Assembly: GCF_028554725.1 (NCBI RefSeq)
Contig: NC_071668.1
Location: forward strand, 77,904,719-77,968,718
Length of the DNA stretch: 64,000 nt
DNA from: Zeugodacus cucurbitae
Lineage: Eukaryota; Arthropoda; Insecta; Diptera; Tephritidae
Reading direction: 5' to 3'
Within the stretch, counting starts at the first letter, position 1. Each line of letters starts with the position of its first letter. The position numbers and the translations under genes are program-made. The notes below the pieces were generated by a model, which searched no databases, had not been told where the DNA came from, and worked only from the letters and a program-made list of their open reading frames with translations. Of the stretch, positions 39,101-50,849 are shown one piece after another.

Positions 39101-40493
39101 AAGGAAACCAAATAACGGGAAATTATATTGACAACAACAAAACCTTTTATGACAGCAACGAAACGTGTAGTTAGGAGTATGGGATTGCAACAGAACCTTC
39201 ATATTTTTTTGACATTCAAAGTCAATGCAGCAAGTAAATTTTTTACGGTTACGTTACACATATGCTCATGAACATATATGTACATATTAAACCTTAAAAG
39301 GCAACCTGTAAAGTCGCTCAAAAACACGCATTATATTTTACATATTTAAAGCTTTGAACAATTCCAAAGTGCTTGAATCTACCGAGTTCCCCAAAGTGGA
39401 CTTAAGTTTTGTATGAAGCTTTAAATTGGAGCAACAACAAAGCGTCTCTAAGAGACCCTAATAATACATAAACTAGAATTGTTATAAAGATTTCCGATTG
39501 CAAAATCAAAACGTTCAAAATTATAAATTTATAATTTTAGTCATTATTAAAAATATGCCCCTATTGTTTCCATTGTCATACAGTATATTTAAAATTGCAC
39601 AGACAACAACTTCCATTTCTACTACCTAATTTTGGTATTTTACACACAAAATTCAAAATAATCAAAATGGAGAACATTTCTACAACTTTTTCATTTAAAT
39701 AATGCCGACATCATACGTCCGACAGATAAAAAAAATCAGAAACTTCAATTACATTAATTGAGGCGTACTCACCGGTGCACACAGAGGGCACTTACCCACC
39801 GAAGCAGTAGTCGGTAGCATTTGTACGAACTCGACAGGCACTATACACCGTTATTTGTATATTTTATACATTCCTGTGAATACCTATGTCTACATATGTA
39901 ATGAAAATATCTGCGTTTTATCTAAAACAACCTTTGGCTTGTTCGGCGGAAGGCCGACACTGGCGGCGCGGCAGTGAAGTGTCACTTCACCGGCGCCATT
40001 TCAATTCGGTTCGCTCGTACTATTCAGGATTTTCTATTACCACAAAAAGTTAGTTGGCTGTGTAGTTGGTTAGCGCCACAAATTCAACTCGCCACAATCT
40101 TGCACAGTTATCTGCTGTCTGGCCGCTTGTGGGTTCATACTATTTTCGGGCATGTTAATTTGCGGCGAACAAACAGAGTATTTCCATGCATCACGAGTGG
40201 GAATATATAAATTAATTTTAAAAAATTATATTTTAGATTTATTATTTTATGTTTTTTTTTTTGTTTTTAGTGTAATCATTTTAACCTATTTATTTCTAAG
40301 CTTAACTAGTTATTACAACCGTGATTCAGTTCCGTTCGTACCCTAGTGCAGAATTGCAAGATGCAATTGTGTAAATTTCAGGGGCTTGATTGGCTCTCTC
40401 TGCTCTTAAATTTGTTTCATTTAGCAGTCACTTAATTCGGGTCTCCTGTCAAGAAACCTTAGAACGATTTCTCTTCAAACACATACTCCTGGC
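36171..40493. other. Non-coding stretch
   Basis: No exon structure or domain is recognised. The 134-residue minus-strand frame at 38313-38717 has no family motif and shares its sequence with other accidental frames. CA-rich simple sequence occurs near 36880-36900. Confidence 0.5.
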
Positions 40494-40550
40494 TTCGCGC
40501 GTTGAACCTGGGTGTGCTCGCTTGGCAGTCAGTCGCACTAACCATTGCGC
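40494..40550 (-). mobile_element. tRNA-related SINE-like fragment
   Basis: On the minus strand GGACTCCGTAGCGCAATGG holds a near-consensus RNA polymerase III box A (40542-40532), and GGTTCAACGC holds a near-consensus box B (40508-40499). The spacing between them is too short and no anticodon stem or 3' acceptor strand can be formed, so this is not a functional tRNA. A tRNA-derived SINE head is the simplest reading. The body and tail could not be delimited. Confidence 0.4.
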
Positions 40551-40917
40551 TACGGAGTCCTCAAACGAGCGGAACACTAAATGAGCATACATAGCTCATA
40601 GAACATTATCACTTGGGATGTTATGAGGTCTTACAGACCTGTCATGTGTGCGACATTTAGTAACAAGGGTTAATGTGAGATTTAGGGTTTTGATTCTTAA
40701 ATAAAAAAAGTTAACTATAGAGCGGGAATATTAAAGGTTTCTATAATAAGGCTATAAGATTCACTAATCTTTGGTATGAATTGAAATCCATTTGAATATT
40801 AGTATAACACTATAAATGTATATTTTTAAAAATTGTTTTGATTTTTTGTACTTCGATCAACAAAGTTATAGGTTTCAGACTTTTTTCGCATACATTTCCT
40901 CATAATAGTTTTGGGTT

Positions 40918-41659
40918 TCATTCCTTTTTCCATTTCTCAATTTGTTCGTCAATTGTTGATTCCACTACTTTACCGCTAGCTTTGGCCATTTTCCAAAAGT
41001 ATACCGTCACATCACTTAAGAATTTCTTAGTCGTCTCTTCCAGACCAGCTTCATTCAAGATTTCTATATAACGGCCATTCGAAACACCGGTATCCTTTTC
41101 CTTATTGAGCAGAAATGCGCTTTCGCTGAACTACAAATATGAAGAAATACTAAATCAGAAAAAAGTCTCTACAAAATCTTCACTTCACGCGCTTACCTCA
41201 ACGAAAGTGTCACGCCACATTTTGTCCTTCTCCTGCACAGAGTCTGCCAAGATGGCTTGCTCCAGCCGCTCAATATACGTATTTATATCGCTGACACGCT
41301 TCACTGTGGCCGGCAGAAACCCTTTTACCTTGCTGAAATAGTCAATTTGTGAGCGAAATAGGTTGTTGAGGAAGAGTTTGGTCTCATTCAAGGCCTCGCG
41401 TTCGAACTGCGCACGTGTGGCGCTGCTAATGAGAGTATTCTCTACAGAGTTATCTTCCGGTCTCTCCGTTTCGAAGGATTCAACGCTCTCGGCACTGCGC
41501 GGCTCGCGTGGGATGCGGGCGCAGAAGTAGTGCTGCGGGTAACGGGAATCATCATTGTTTAGATAAACTAGTGTAGGTATTAGTGAGTCTTACCTCCGCA
41601 CTTAGCAGGCAAATAAAGATGATTACAACTAGTTTCTGCGTCATTTCCAGTCTGTTCAT
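40918..41659 (-). CDS. Secreted helical protein of unknown family (204 residues)
   Basis: A three-exon gene on the minus strand: 41594-41659 (signal peptide), 41197-41532 and 40918-41130, with 61- and 66-nt GT-AG introns, all phase 0. The protein starts MNRLEMTQKLVVIIFICLLS, a clear signal sequence with likely cleavage near SAE or YFCA. A short Arg/Pro/Ser/Glu-rich linker follows, then about 150 residues of charged, helix-prone sequence (for example TYIERLEQAILADSVQEKDK) ending in EIEKWKKE-like residues and TGA. One N-glycosylation sequon (NET) is visible. A second in-frame ATG at codon 6 could also be used. I do not recognise a family. The intact frames, splice sites and codon-sized introns make it a real gene. 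Secretion is well supported; the role is unknown. Confidence 0.85.
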
Positions 41660-44600
41660 GCACTTTCACAATTGGTTTTGCGTGGACTCACTCAAATACA
41701 GTTAGCACAGTAGTGACTGCGACACCTTATGCTATAAAACTGCTACTGAAGATTTATTTTTATGAAAGTAAATATTTTTGTCTAAGACAATTGAAATGTG
41801 TGTATTATTTATTGCGCGGACGACTTATCAGCTAACTTTTGTGACGCTGCGGACCGACTGCCACACAACCGAGAGAAATCATTTCACTTCGTTTGCTGTG
41901 CTGATAACACAGATTTTTAAATGCTTACATTGAATCTGCGAAGCAAATTGAAACGACTTTATTAAATAAACAATACAGTACATATATGTAGATGAAATTC
42001 CACAAAACAAAACATAAAAATAAAATGAAATTAATTAAGTGATGATAGTGAAACGTGGGGCACAAGTGCTAAATTTGTTTATTTAGTTTGAATGAGACTT
42101 CAAGCTGAATGAAACGGCTGACAAGCCGCACTAATTTTAGCATTTTTTTCTGTATCAGCGCCCGCTTTATGCGTCTCAACACTCGTTTAAGTAGCGTTAT
42201 TTGCTGGCTTATCGCCGTTATCACCTTCCTGTCACGCTTTGTGAAAGCCGGCGCAGCGCGGCGCTACTGCCATGAATTACATGTACAAATTTCTATATGC
42301 CACCCATCAGTGTGCGCTCATTTGAAAGGGGAGTAACTGTCATTGAACCTTTTTCAATAGAAAACAGCAGTGAACTGTCCGTTCATTCCTCCTGATTGCT
42401 ATTCTTATTTCTCATTCTCTCTTTCTCTCTCTCGTACACACCGATTTGCCTTTCTTTTCACACCCCCCACAAACGCCAATAAATATTCCATTATGCGCCG
42501 TTGCTCCCCCACATCACTCTCTCATGTCGGCGCTTATCAGCGTAAGCGTCCCATAAACCCCCTTCGCTGGAAATGTATGCGGGAATCCGCACACATGTTC
42601 GACATTTTCAATTCAAAGTGAAATCGTACAATGAAAAAGGTGTAAAGCAGTCTGGTAAAAGCGCCACAATATTGTCAAGTGGCTGGCTTTGGTGCAAAAA
42701 AGTATCGAAAATAAAAGTAAAGAAAATGGGGGAAATTTAGCTATGAAGTGTTATTCGTTTCTTTCTGTTATTACTTCATTTCTATTGTATTTTAAGAGGC
42801 ACTTGCAATTTCCGAAACATTTACAATAAAACGAGGCATGTCTTTGATAATTTCTGACACGTGTTTCGGGTGATTTTCTTTATAAGTTTGCAAAAAAAAC
42901 TTAAAGCTTTCACCATATACCATACTGTTATGACAAGGGTTTCATGTTGAACTTAACAAAGTTCTTAGAGATCAAAGCTGGATTACACCAGTAACGCGTT
43001 AATGGATTCTATTGAGTTGGATTTATTGAAAGATTTTTAATTTTTATGGCTTTGTAAGACACGGAACCATATGTCAGAATTTTATTTGATCTATATGCGT
43101 TCGTATGAATCCTTTTTTAAGCAGTTCTCCATATTTTGGATCGGTTATAGAAGATGGTATAAAACAGGATTCATTGCCTTCATCTTTCTATGTTTAGAAG
43201 GAATATAAGTATATTTTTAGTAATTTTTGCACCACCAAATATTGTTTTTAACAAGTCCTAACTAGACCACCTAAAGTGCTTTAACTCTATACAATATGAT
43301 TACATACATAATTTCAATCACTTTAACATTTAATTCCATCGCTATTAATGCCAGCGTATACACATTTCATTTTCAAATTTAATTCAACAACAATAAAATG
43401 CACAACGCTCTGCAGAAAGAAAAAAACCTAAATTATTCGCATATTTCCACAGCGCCCGTATGTATGCTACTGCAATGTCCTTCGTTCATATGCGCCAACA
43501 TGTCGCGCTAAATCAATTTCAATTCAATTCAATCCGCTTATGCGTTTATTTTTGTGCAAATAATTAAAACTGTAGCCGGCGCTGAGCACTCAAAGGCGGG
43601 AAAAAATCTGTTCACAAACAGCCACATGTAAATCCTATTGAATTGAATGCGTGTTTAAATTATGCACGGACGGCGAGCGCCCCTATGCTTATGCAATAAA
43701 AATGGATTTCAAGCGAAAAATTACAGTGCACATAAGCCGGCGTCAAAGGTGCCACAGGTGGGAGGTGAAGCGCTTTCATGGCATAAATGGACGCTGGTCG
43801 AGCAAAGGCTACGGACGGGTGGTGCACACTGAATGGCAGACGACATTTTTTCGTCCCAGTTTGGCGTCGCAAACGATTAACGCGCATTCGTGTGCGCTCA
43901 GCTGTTTCCGAAAACAATTTTAAGGGAGCATAACGGCTGATGGAGGTCGGGTACATGTAAATCCTTCAATGCTGTGGCATGTCGAACAGCTGCCTAGAAA
44001 ACATGTTGTGCACATTTTATGGAATTATCGTTTGCTGCGAAGAGGTGCAGATGATGAGATTTGCAAGTTTTTTTTATATTTCGTTCCTGCACTTCCTAGT
44101 GGAAAACCATTTTTCTACTTGATGTCAAATTGTATAGCGTATCAAGGCACGGTTTGGTGCCTTTTATGGAAGTAGAAATTTAGAAATTTTACGCTCAAGG
44201 TTTCTCTTTGATTGCTCTCATTTCTTCTCTTCACCAACCTTATTTAGTGACGATACCTCATGCAATTTGTATGCTAATTGCATCATATTTTATGTTGAGC
44301 TTAGTCCGTTCTTATCTTTCGATTATTCTATTATCATTAAGACACTCTCACGCTCTCTAGCGAAGTCGCGCATTGCGTTTCTCGAGTAGAAATTGTGTCA
44401 AAAATTTGAGAGCCATTGTCGAACCAGTTAGATCTATGTTATATATGTTTTGCAATCTACTTTGCCGTTAATCAAGTTGCTTCATTTATCAACTCGCTCA
44501 CTGTGTGGTCCTAATGGTGTGATGCCTAGTTTTGTATCAACACGCTTAGCTGATTCTCTGATGGCATTAGTGATAACCCTTAGCCTCTGTATTAATTCTC

Positions 44601-44723
44601 AATTCTTTGCATGTTTGGCACGTGACCGTCTATATTATTTGTGGAAATAATTTTTAATTTATAATAATAAATTAATAATTGCAGCGACACATTTCATTCA
44701 TTAGTTGTGGGCTTATACATGTA
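41660..44723. other. Non-coding stretch
   Basis: This contains the 5' flank of the secreted-protein gene, with a TATA-like TTTTATAG and an initiator-like GCAGTCAC near 41714-41740 on the minus strand. Beyond it there is no recognised gene. A CT-rich tract lies at 42410-42440. Confidence 0.45.
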
Positions 44724-45315
44724 AAGGGTGCTGTTTTAGAGGTAGAGATCTATTTTAAAAAAGATATAAAATAAATAAAGAAATTGAAGGTTTATTCGTT
44801 AGACTTGTTTAGTCAAGTTTATTTTTATAACATTTGAAGCTTGAACGTAGATTCGAGCATAGATCTTTCGGTGCTGCAACTTGTAAAGCATCTCCTGTAG
44901 GTCCAGTTTTGTACTTTTTTCTTTATAAGTGGTTGGTTTACCAACTCATTGTCATATTTTCACTCGTTGTATGACTTGTTCCACAATCCTGTTTTAACGT
45001 TAGACGGTTAACAAGGACTTGTGGAACCATAAAGTTGGCTAAACCATTTACTATTCAAGATAAGGGCGTTTACATCTTCAATTTGTTACTCAATTGTTTC
45101 TGAGAACAAGATAACCTGGAGTGTATGTGGGGATTCTACCCTCTCCAAATATGGATTATTTACGAGCAGTGAAAGTTTGCAGTACATAACGGGGGTTTTG
45201 AAGACAAATTTCCCTATATATACTCATAAATGTCAAAAGCAAGTTGTCAAATTTTTACAGCTAGTTCGACATAACTTCTTTTTTTTTAAATGAAATTCCT
45301 CTAAAAAGCACCCAT
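44724..45315. mobile_element. TA-flanked inverted-repeat element with internal palindrome
   Basis: The left end AAGGGTGCTGTTTTAGAGG matches the right end, in reverse complement ATGGGTGCTTTTTAGAGG, and both abut TA (44722-44723 and 45316-45317). The 592-bp interior has no usable frame. An imperfect palindrome, GTTCCACAA...TTGTGGAAC, lies at 44978-45027. The ends and the TA target fit a non-autonomous Tc1/mariner-type element. Confidence 0.6.
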
Positions 45316-45317
45316 TA

Positions 45318-48300
45318 TATGAATTTATTTGCGGCAACATATATTTTATTATTAAATTTTAGTTTAACACTGCAAAATATATCTGTAAATGTTTTTAAAT
45401 CGTTAGAAACTAACATCAACTCCTCTCTTTTCATTTCTGGTATGTTCGATTTCATGTTCTATGACTCTTTGTGATCAGCTTAACAGCTGCAGGTAATGTA
45501 ATGTCATCAATTAAACCTGACCGCATTGACCACAAATTAATTGTTGCCTATTTTTAGGCGGTCTACCGCTAAATGGAGCATTAGCACGAAACTAAATAAA
45601 TACGAAGCAAATTCTATTTCAAAACACGATACTAAATAAACGCAAAATTTCCATAGAGTAATATTTTACAAATTCAGGCAAATAATGACTGCACACACAG
45701 TGAGCTATCTAACTATTTATGGCAGCTTAATTGCAACTAATGCAATGAGCAAACTCTCCAAATGCCAATATTATAGCAATTTACAATTGTTTTACGCAGC
45801 CATTGTTTTCATTTGACCGCGACACTTGCAGCGCTGTATTTTTGTGCTTGCAACAAACCCATTGTAACATTGGTACAACAACAACAACAAGGAGAACACT
45901 CCTCAACTGCGTTAAATGCAAAATGCTGTTTGTTCAACTCTTGGCCCCCTTACACCCGCACAGGATAGACATGAATGATCTGTGTTTATTTTTTGCAACA
46001 TCATCCTGCTGCATGATGTTCGTACTAACAGCGATAACCTCTTCGCCAAACAGTGGCGAACATCCTTTGTTGATTTAAGCTACAATTGCAATTGGAGCTG
46101 CGGTGCGAATTGTACTCGTGCAACCAGCTTGAATGCCCTGCTCTTCCTTTGTACGTCTGTATATATGTAGGAGTGAATGGAGCCGGTCGCTGGTAACCAT
46201 ATTTTGTCTCTGCTTATTATTTGTCAAATTTACATTTGCCACTCGCCACACCTAACAAGGCTAATATTAGCACGGTGCGGTGGTTTACAGGGGTCACTGT
46301 GAACGAGTAAGAGGGTTCCAATATGGCGCGCAGCACTTTCACATAGTGTGATTTAGTCGAGTGCTTGTCTGATTGTGTGTGTAGGTGCTGGGATTAAATA
46401 CTATGCAGGGCAGAAACACTATTTTCGATTTGCTTTCGTCGCCATTTCATTTAGTTGAACAAAGTGCTTTTTCCATACACTGTAAGAAATCATGGACCTA
46501 AAACATGTTTTCAAACGAAAGTCTAGGTCTGCTGCTGGGTATGCCATTTAGTGGAAATAATTAAGGAGTCGCATAAAACCAAGTCTAAATAATGGCATGA
46601 TAGAATAAGAATGGTAGAAATATTATCGTAAGATGTATTGGATTTGCCACCGTTGATACCGAAATGGACTTACATTCAAGGCATCTTATTCTGATACGAA
46701 CAACAGTCATCTTGGCTCTCTGAGTAAAGAGGAGATCCCTTAGCTAAATCTATCGATATATATCGATTCAGAATAATATGGAAATAACTGTTAATCATAA
46801 AAAATTTGGTGATGAAAGCAGCTCAAAGAGTGTCTTGTCTCAACCACAGTTAAACACATACCCTTTCGTTGCCTTCCTCCAGATTTTGCATCCATCCCAT
46901 TTATATCTATTTCGATCTCTTCTTGAAGTAGTCAACCTTCATCAAATTTTTCTCAGTGTCCAGTGGATTCGCTTGTTTGTTTGTCGTGCGCATTTTGTCG
47001 CAATTTGTGTTACATTTTACAAACCATTCAACGACCGACCACTACTCGTGTAACGAAATGCACCCCCACACACACAGTTTTGGGTAAATAAAATGAGCTC
47101 ATAGTACTTCCGTTGCTCAGCACAAACAACTGGGTCGGGTGGCTGCTGCTCTGTCATGATTCGTGATTTAGTTTGTTACTTCGCTGATTCGATTGTACGG
47201 GTGGAGTGGAGTAAACAGGCACGTGACTACCGGTGGTCAAATATTACAACTGTGTTGGACATGTAAATCCACGGTGATTCTGCTTAGTGTAGGTTACTAT
47301 CCCCCATTAATATTAATTAATTTCGAACTACTTTAGGAACAGTATGAAGCAGAACCTCAACTAATAAAACCCGAACGCTGTTCTAAGATATATTTTGGTA
47401 TAAGATTTCGACCAGAAATATGTCAGGATCAAAAAATTTAGTATATTTGGTACAAGTTTTGTCTTTTAGGATTATTTTTTGGATATTCCAGTTGTAGTAT
47501 TGTCTTTAGTAACTGGTTTACGAAGTACCTTTTGTGACACTCTTCTAGTTATGTTTGTGTCTAGATGTTGTTCATATAGATTTATACTTCCAGTATTAAG
47601 CCCTCAACACTGATGATTGCCAGGGCTATTTTCATTGCTCCTCCATTTTACCTCTTTTTATTTATCTGCTTGTAGCTGCCGGTTGTAGAAGCTTAGATTT
47701 GATGTAGTAAAAAATGTGTACTGTTTGTATATAACTCTTGTTGCTTTCTTCCTTGACCATTTGCCTCCTACTTGCTGTGATTTTCCAGTTATTGTTTGTT
47801 AATCTGATTAGCATGTGGTGTATCGGCTTTCGAAATTCAAGGGTTCTGTGCCTGAATGTATGCTGTATTTCTGTATATGAGTTTATTTATTCTGGCCACG
47901 TGCGTACTGGTTGTGGTTTTGCTAAAGCGCCTTAAAATATGCTATGTTTTAGCTATTTCTATCGACGCCGACAAATAAAAAGTTGTTACAGATTTGGTGA
48001 AATGACAATCAGTTTATAAGTAATTATGATTATTAATTGACGCCTAAAATCAGTTCAAAAAAATATATTTACATTACATTTATATATCTTCTAATCTCTT
48101 GAAACAGAATATAACTACTTAATAAATCGAATTAGAAACTCCATGCAGACAACAAACAAACTTCTTGATCTCTTCAGTAACTCTATTACTATGACCCCCT
48201 TTTCGCCCCTAAATGTGTTTCAAATAGCGTGTTTATAATAAAATATCACTTGCATGCTAATTCCATACTTTCCTTGTGCGCTTAAGTGTCTCTAAGTGTC

Positions 48301-49912
48301 TAGAGTATGCTCGCAATTTATATAACTTTGTTATTCCGTTTGAATAACCCTGAACGCAGCCATTGTTGCGCCATGTCATTTTTACCACTTAAATCTCTAT
48401 CAACGCGCTGCACTCACACCAACTCGAAGAGCATTTATCTTTTCTGCAATTTACTGCGCATATTAAATGAAATATCGACTATAAACATAACCTCAATAGC
48501 AGTGGTGCTCGGCGAAAAGTATGCGAAAAGACGCAGTACTAGCTGTTGCTCGCCTTAAGCACACAACCCCTTTCTATGCTGCACTACAAGCTCAATGTGG
48601 AGCAGCAGCACTCGGTTTAGCAAACAAACGTAGAAGTTTAATAAATTTTATGCCATTTTTCTTGTTCGCACTCAACACTTGCACACCCACACACATGCCC
48701 CTCACACGAATATATGCATGTATAAGTGACGGCAAAAGTGCTCGAACATGCTCTTGCGTGCTGTCTGTCCCTGCTGCTGGCTGGCTTGCTCTACCTTTCT
48801 TTTGTTGCGCGTACTCCTTTTGCCAACGCTGTGAGCCTTCCACTTGCACTTGTATTTATTTGTGTTGCCCTTAGCATGTAAATGCGGCATGTGGGAGTGT
48901 GTGTCTGACTACTAAATACAAATTACACTCCAATATAAGTGCTTTCGTTGCGCACTAACAAATAACAAATGAAAGGGGCAAAAAATTACAACAACAAAAT
49001 AAGAAATACAACACAGAAAGGAAGTCGATTTACAAGTGGAATTACCTCGCGGAAATGTACAACTTAGTTGAGTTCAGCGTAACGCGTTCACACAAATGTA
49101 AGAATGTCAGGCGCTGTGCGGTGCGTGTTGCTTGCTTTTAAGCGCCGCCACTTCTCCTCCGCGCTCAGCCGAGTTTTCACTGCTCAGGCTGTGATTAATT
49201 GAATTTGCATTGTCGCATGCCAGGCTGGGGTGTCTACAAATTGCCGGCTCGCATTGTTGTTGTTTGTGCTCTGACTGTCTGCCAGTCTGTCTGACTTTTT
49301 CTGCCTGTAAGCCCTGTCTTTATTAATTAAATTGCAATCTAAATATTGTAAAGCATGCATTTAAGTTGTTGTATACTCAACAACAACAACCAATTGAAAG
49401 CGGCCCAAACACATTCGGTAAAGTTTTGTACACATTGATTTATGACCCCTGGATTCGTATCGATTCTTTGCCATTACAACTTCATTTAATTACACAAATA
49501 AATTGAAGTGAATTTGTTGTCCCCGCTTAGATTATTGTTTGTGTTTTGGTGTGGCAATTAATTTGAATTGATACATTGACTTTAGGGGAGCTTGCTGTTG
49601 GAAAATTTGAATGTTTAGAGTTTTGTGGTTGTTCTGTGGCGAAGGCGCAAAGTGACACATTGGATTTCAGAGCATAACATTCCTCGAATGCTTTTATATA
49701 AAGCTTTCGACTTTAGCTATGTGATTATAAGCGGTATCTTAAAGCTGACTTGATTATATTGTAGTTATTTAAGTATTCGCCGCGATTAAATGAGGAATTT
49801 GCTTCCTTGGTATATCTTGAATAACAAGAAGGGAAAATGATTGAGGGATTTTACGTATATTATACTGTAATGCCCTTTAAGGCACTATGTTTAACCTAGG
49901 AATTTTCATATA
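45318..49912. other. Non-coding stretch
   Basis: No gene was recognised. The CAA-repeat tract near 45876-45892 and CA-rich sequence near 48680-48700 are simple repeats. Short frames such as 48521-48874 lack any motif. Confidence 0.5.
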
Positions 49913-49914
49913 TA

Positions 49915-50847
49915 ACGGGTGATTTTTTTGAGGTTAGGATTTTCATGCATTAGTATTTGACAGATCACGTGGGATTTCAGACATGGTGTCAAAGAGAAAG
50001 ATGCTCAGTATGCTTTGACATTTCATCATGAATAGACTTACTAACGAGCAACGCTTGCAAATCATTGAATTTTATTACCAAAATCAGTGTTCGGTTCGAA
50101 ATGTTTTTATCGACAAATTTTGTTCAGCGATGAGGCTCATTTCTGGTTGAATGGCTACGTAAATAAGCAAAATTGCCGCATTTGGGGTGAAGAGCAACCA
50201 GAAGCCGTTCAAGAACTGCCCATGCATCCCGAAAAATGCACTGTTTGGTGTGGTTTGTACGCTGGTGGAATCATTGGACCGTATTTTTTCAAAGATGCTG
50301 TTGGACGCAACGTTACGGTGAATGGCGATCGCTATCGTTCGATGCTAACAAACTTTTTGTTGCCAAAAATGGAAGAACTGAACTTGGTTGACATGTGGTT
50401 TCAACAAGATGGCGCTACATGCCACACAGCTCGCGATTCTATGGCCATTTTGAGGGAAAACTTCGGAGAACAATTCATCTCAAGAAATGGACCCGTAAGT
50501 TGGCCACCAAGATCATGCGATTTAACGCCTTTAGACTATTTTTTGTGGGGCTACGTCAAGTCTAAAGTCTACAGAAATAAGCCAGCAACTATTCCAGCTT
50601 TGGAAGACAACATTTCCGAAGAAATTCGGGCTATTCCGGCCGAAATGCTCGAAAAAGTTGCCCAAAATTGGACTTTCCGAATGGACCACCTAAGACGCAG
50701 CCGCGGTCAACATTTAAATGAAATTATCTTCAAAAAGTAAATGTCATGAACCAATCTAACGTTTCAAATAAAGAACCGATGAGATTTTGCAAATTTTATG
50801 CGTTTTTTTTTTTAAAAAAGTTATCAAGCTCTTAAAAAATCACCCTA
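49915..50847 (+). mobile_element. Mariner element (family 1), internally deleted
   Basis: About 933 bp between TA sites. The left end ACGGGTGATTTTTTTGAGG and the right end, in reverse complement TAGGGTGATTTTTTAAGAG, form the terminal inverted repeats. It holds the broken transposase gene described separately. Full-length mariners are about 1.3 kb, so some 0.35-0.4 kb is missing from the middle. This is the youngest-looking mariner in the window, since its catalytic frame is free of stops. Confidence 0.88.
50028..50740 (+). pseudogene. Mariner transposase, DNA-binding domain deleted
   Basis: The ATG at 50028 opens MNRLTNEQRLQIIEFYYQNQ and CSVRN, a typical mariner N-terminus. Near 50100 most of the helix-turn-helix region is deleted and the frame changes. 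The catalytic domain continues uninterrupted in another frame to 50740, reading FYRQILFSDEAHFWLNG, then WFQQDGATCHTAR and WPPRSCDLTPLDYF. Counted in the 217-residue frame beginning at 50087, the catalytic aspartates are D15, D108 and D145, so 36 residues separate the last two. The triad is complete, but without the DNA-binding part and in frame with no proper start it cannot make a working transposase. Confidence 0.88.
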
Positions 50848-50849
50848 TA

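Noticed and set aside
50087..50740. Free-standing gene for a 217-residue protein
   Set aside because: It is the catalytic part of a deleted mariner transposase between inverted repeats, with no proper ATG in frame at its start.
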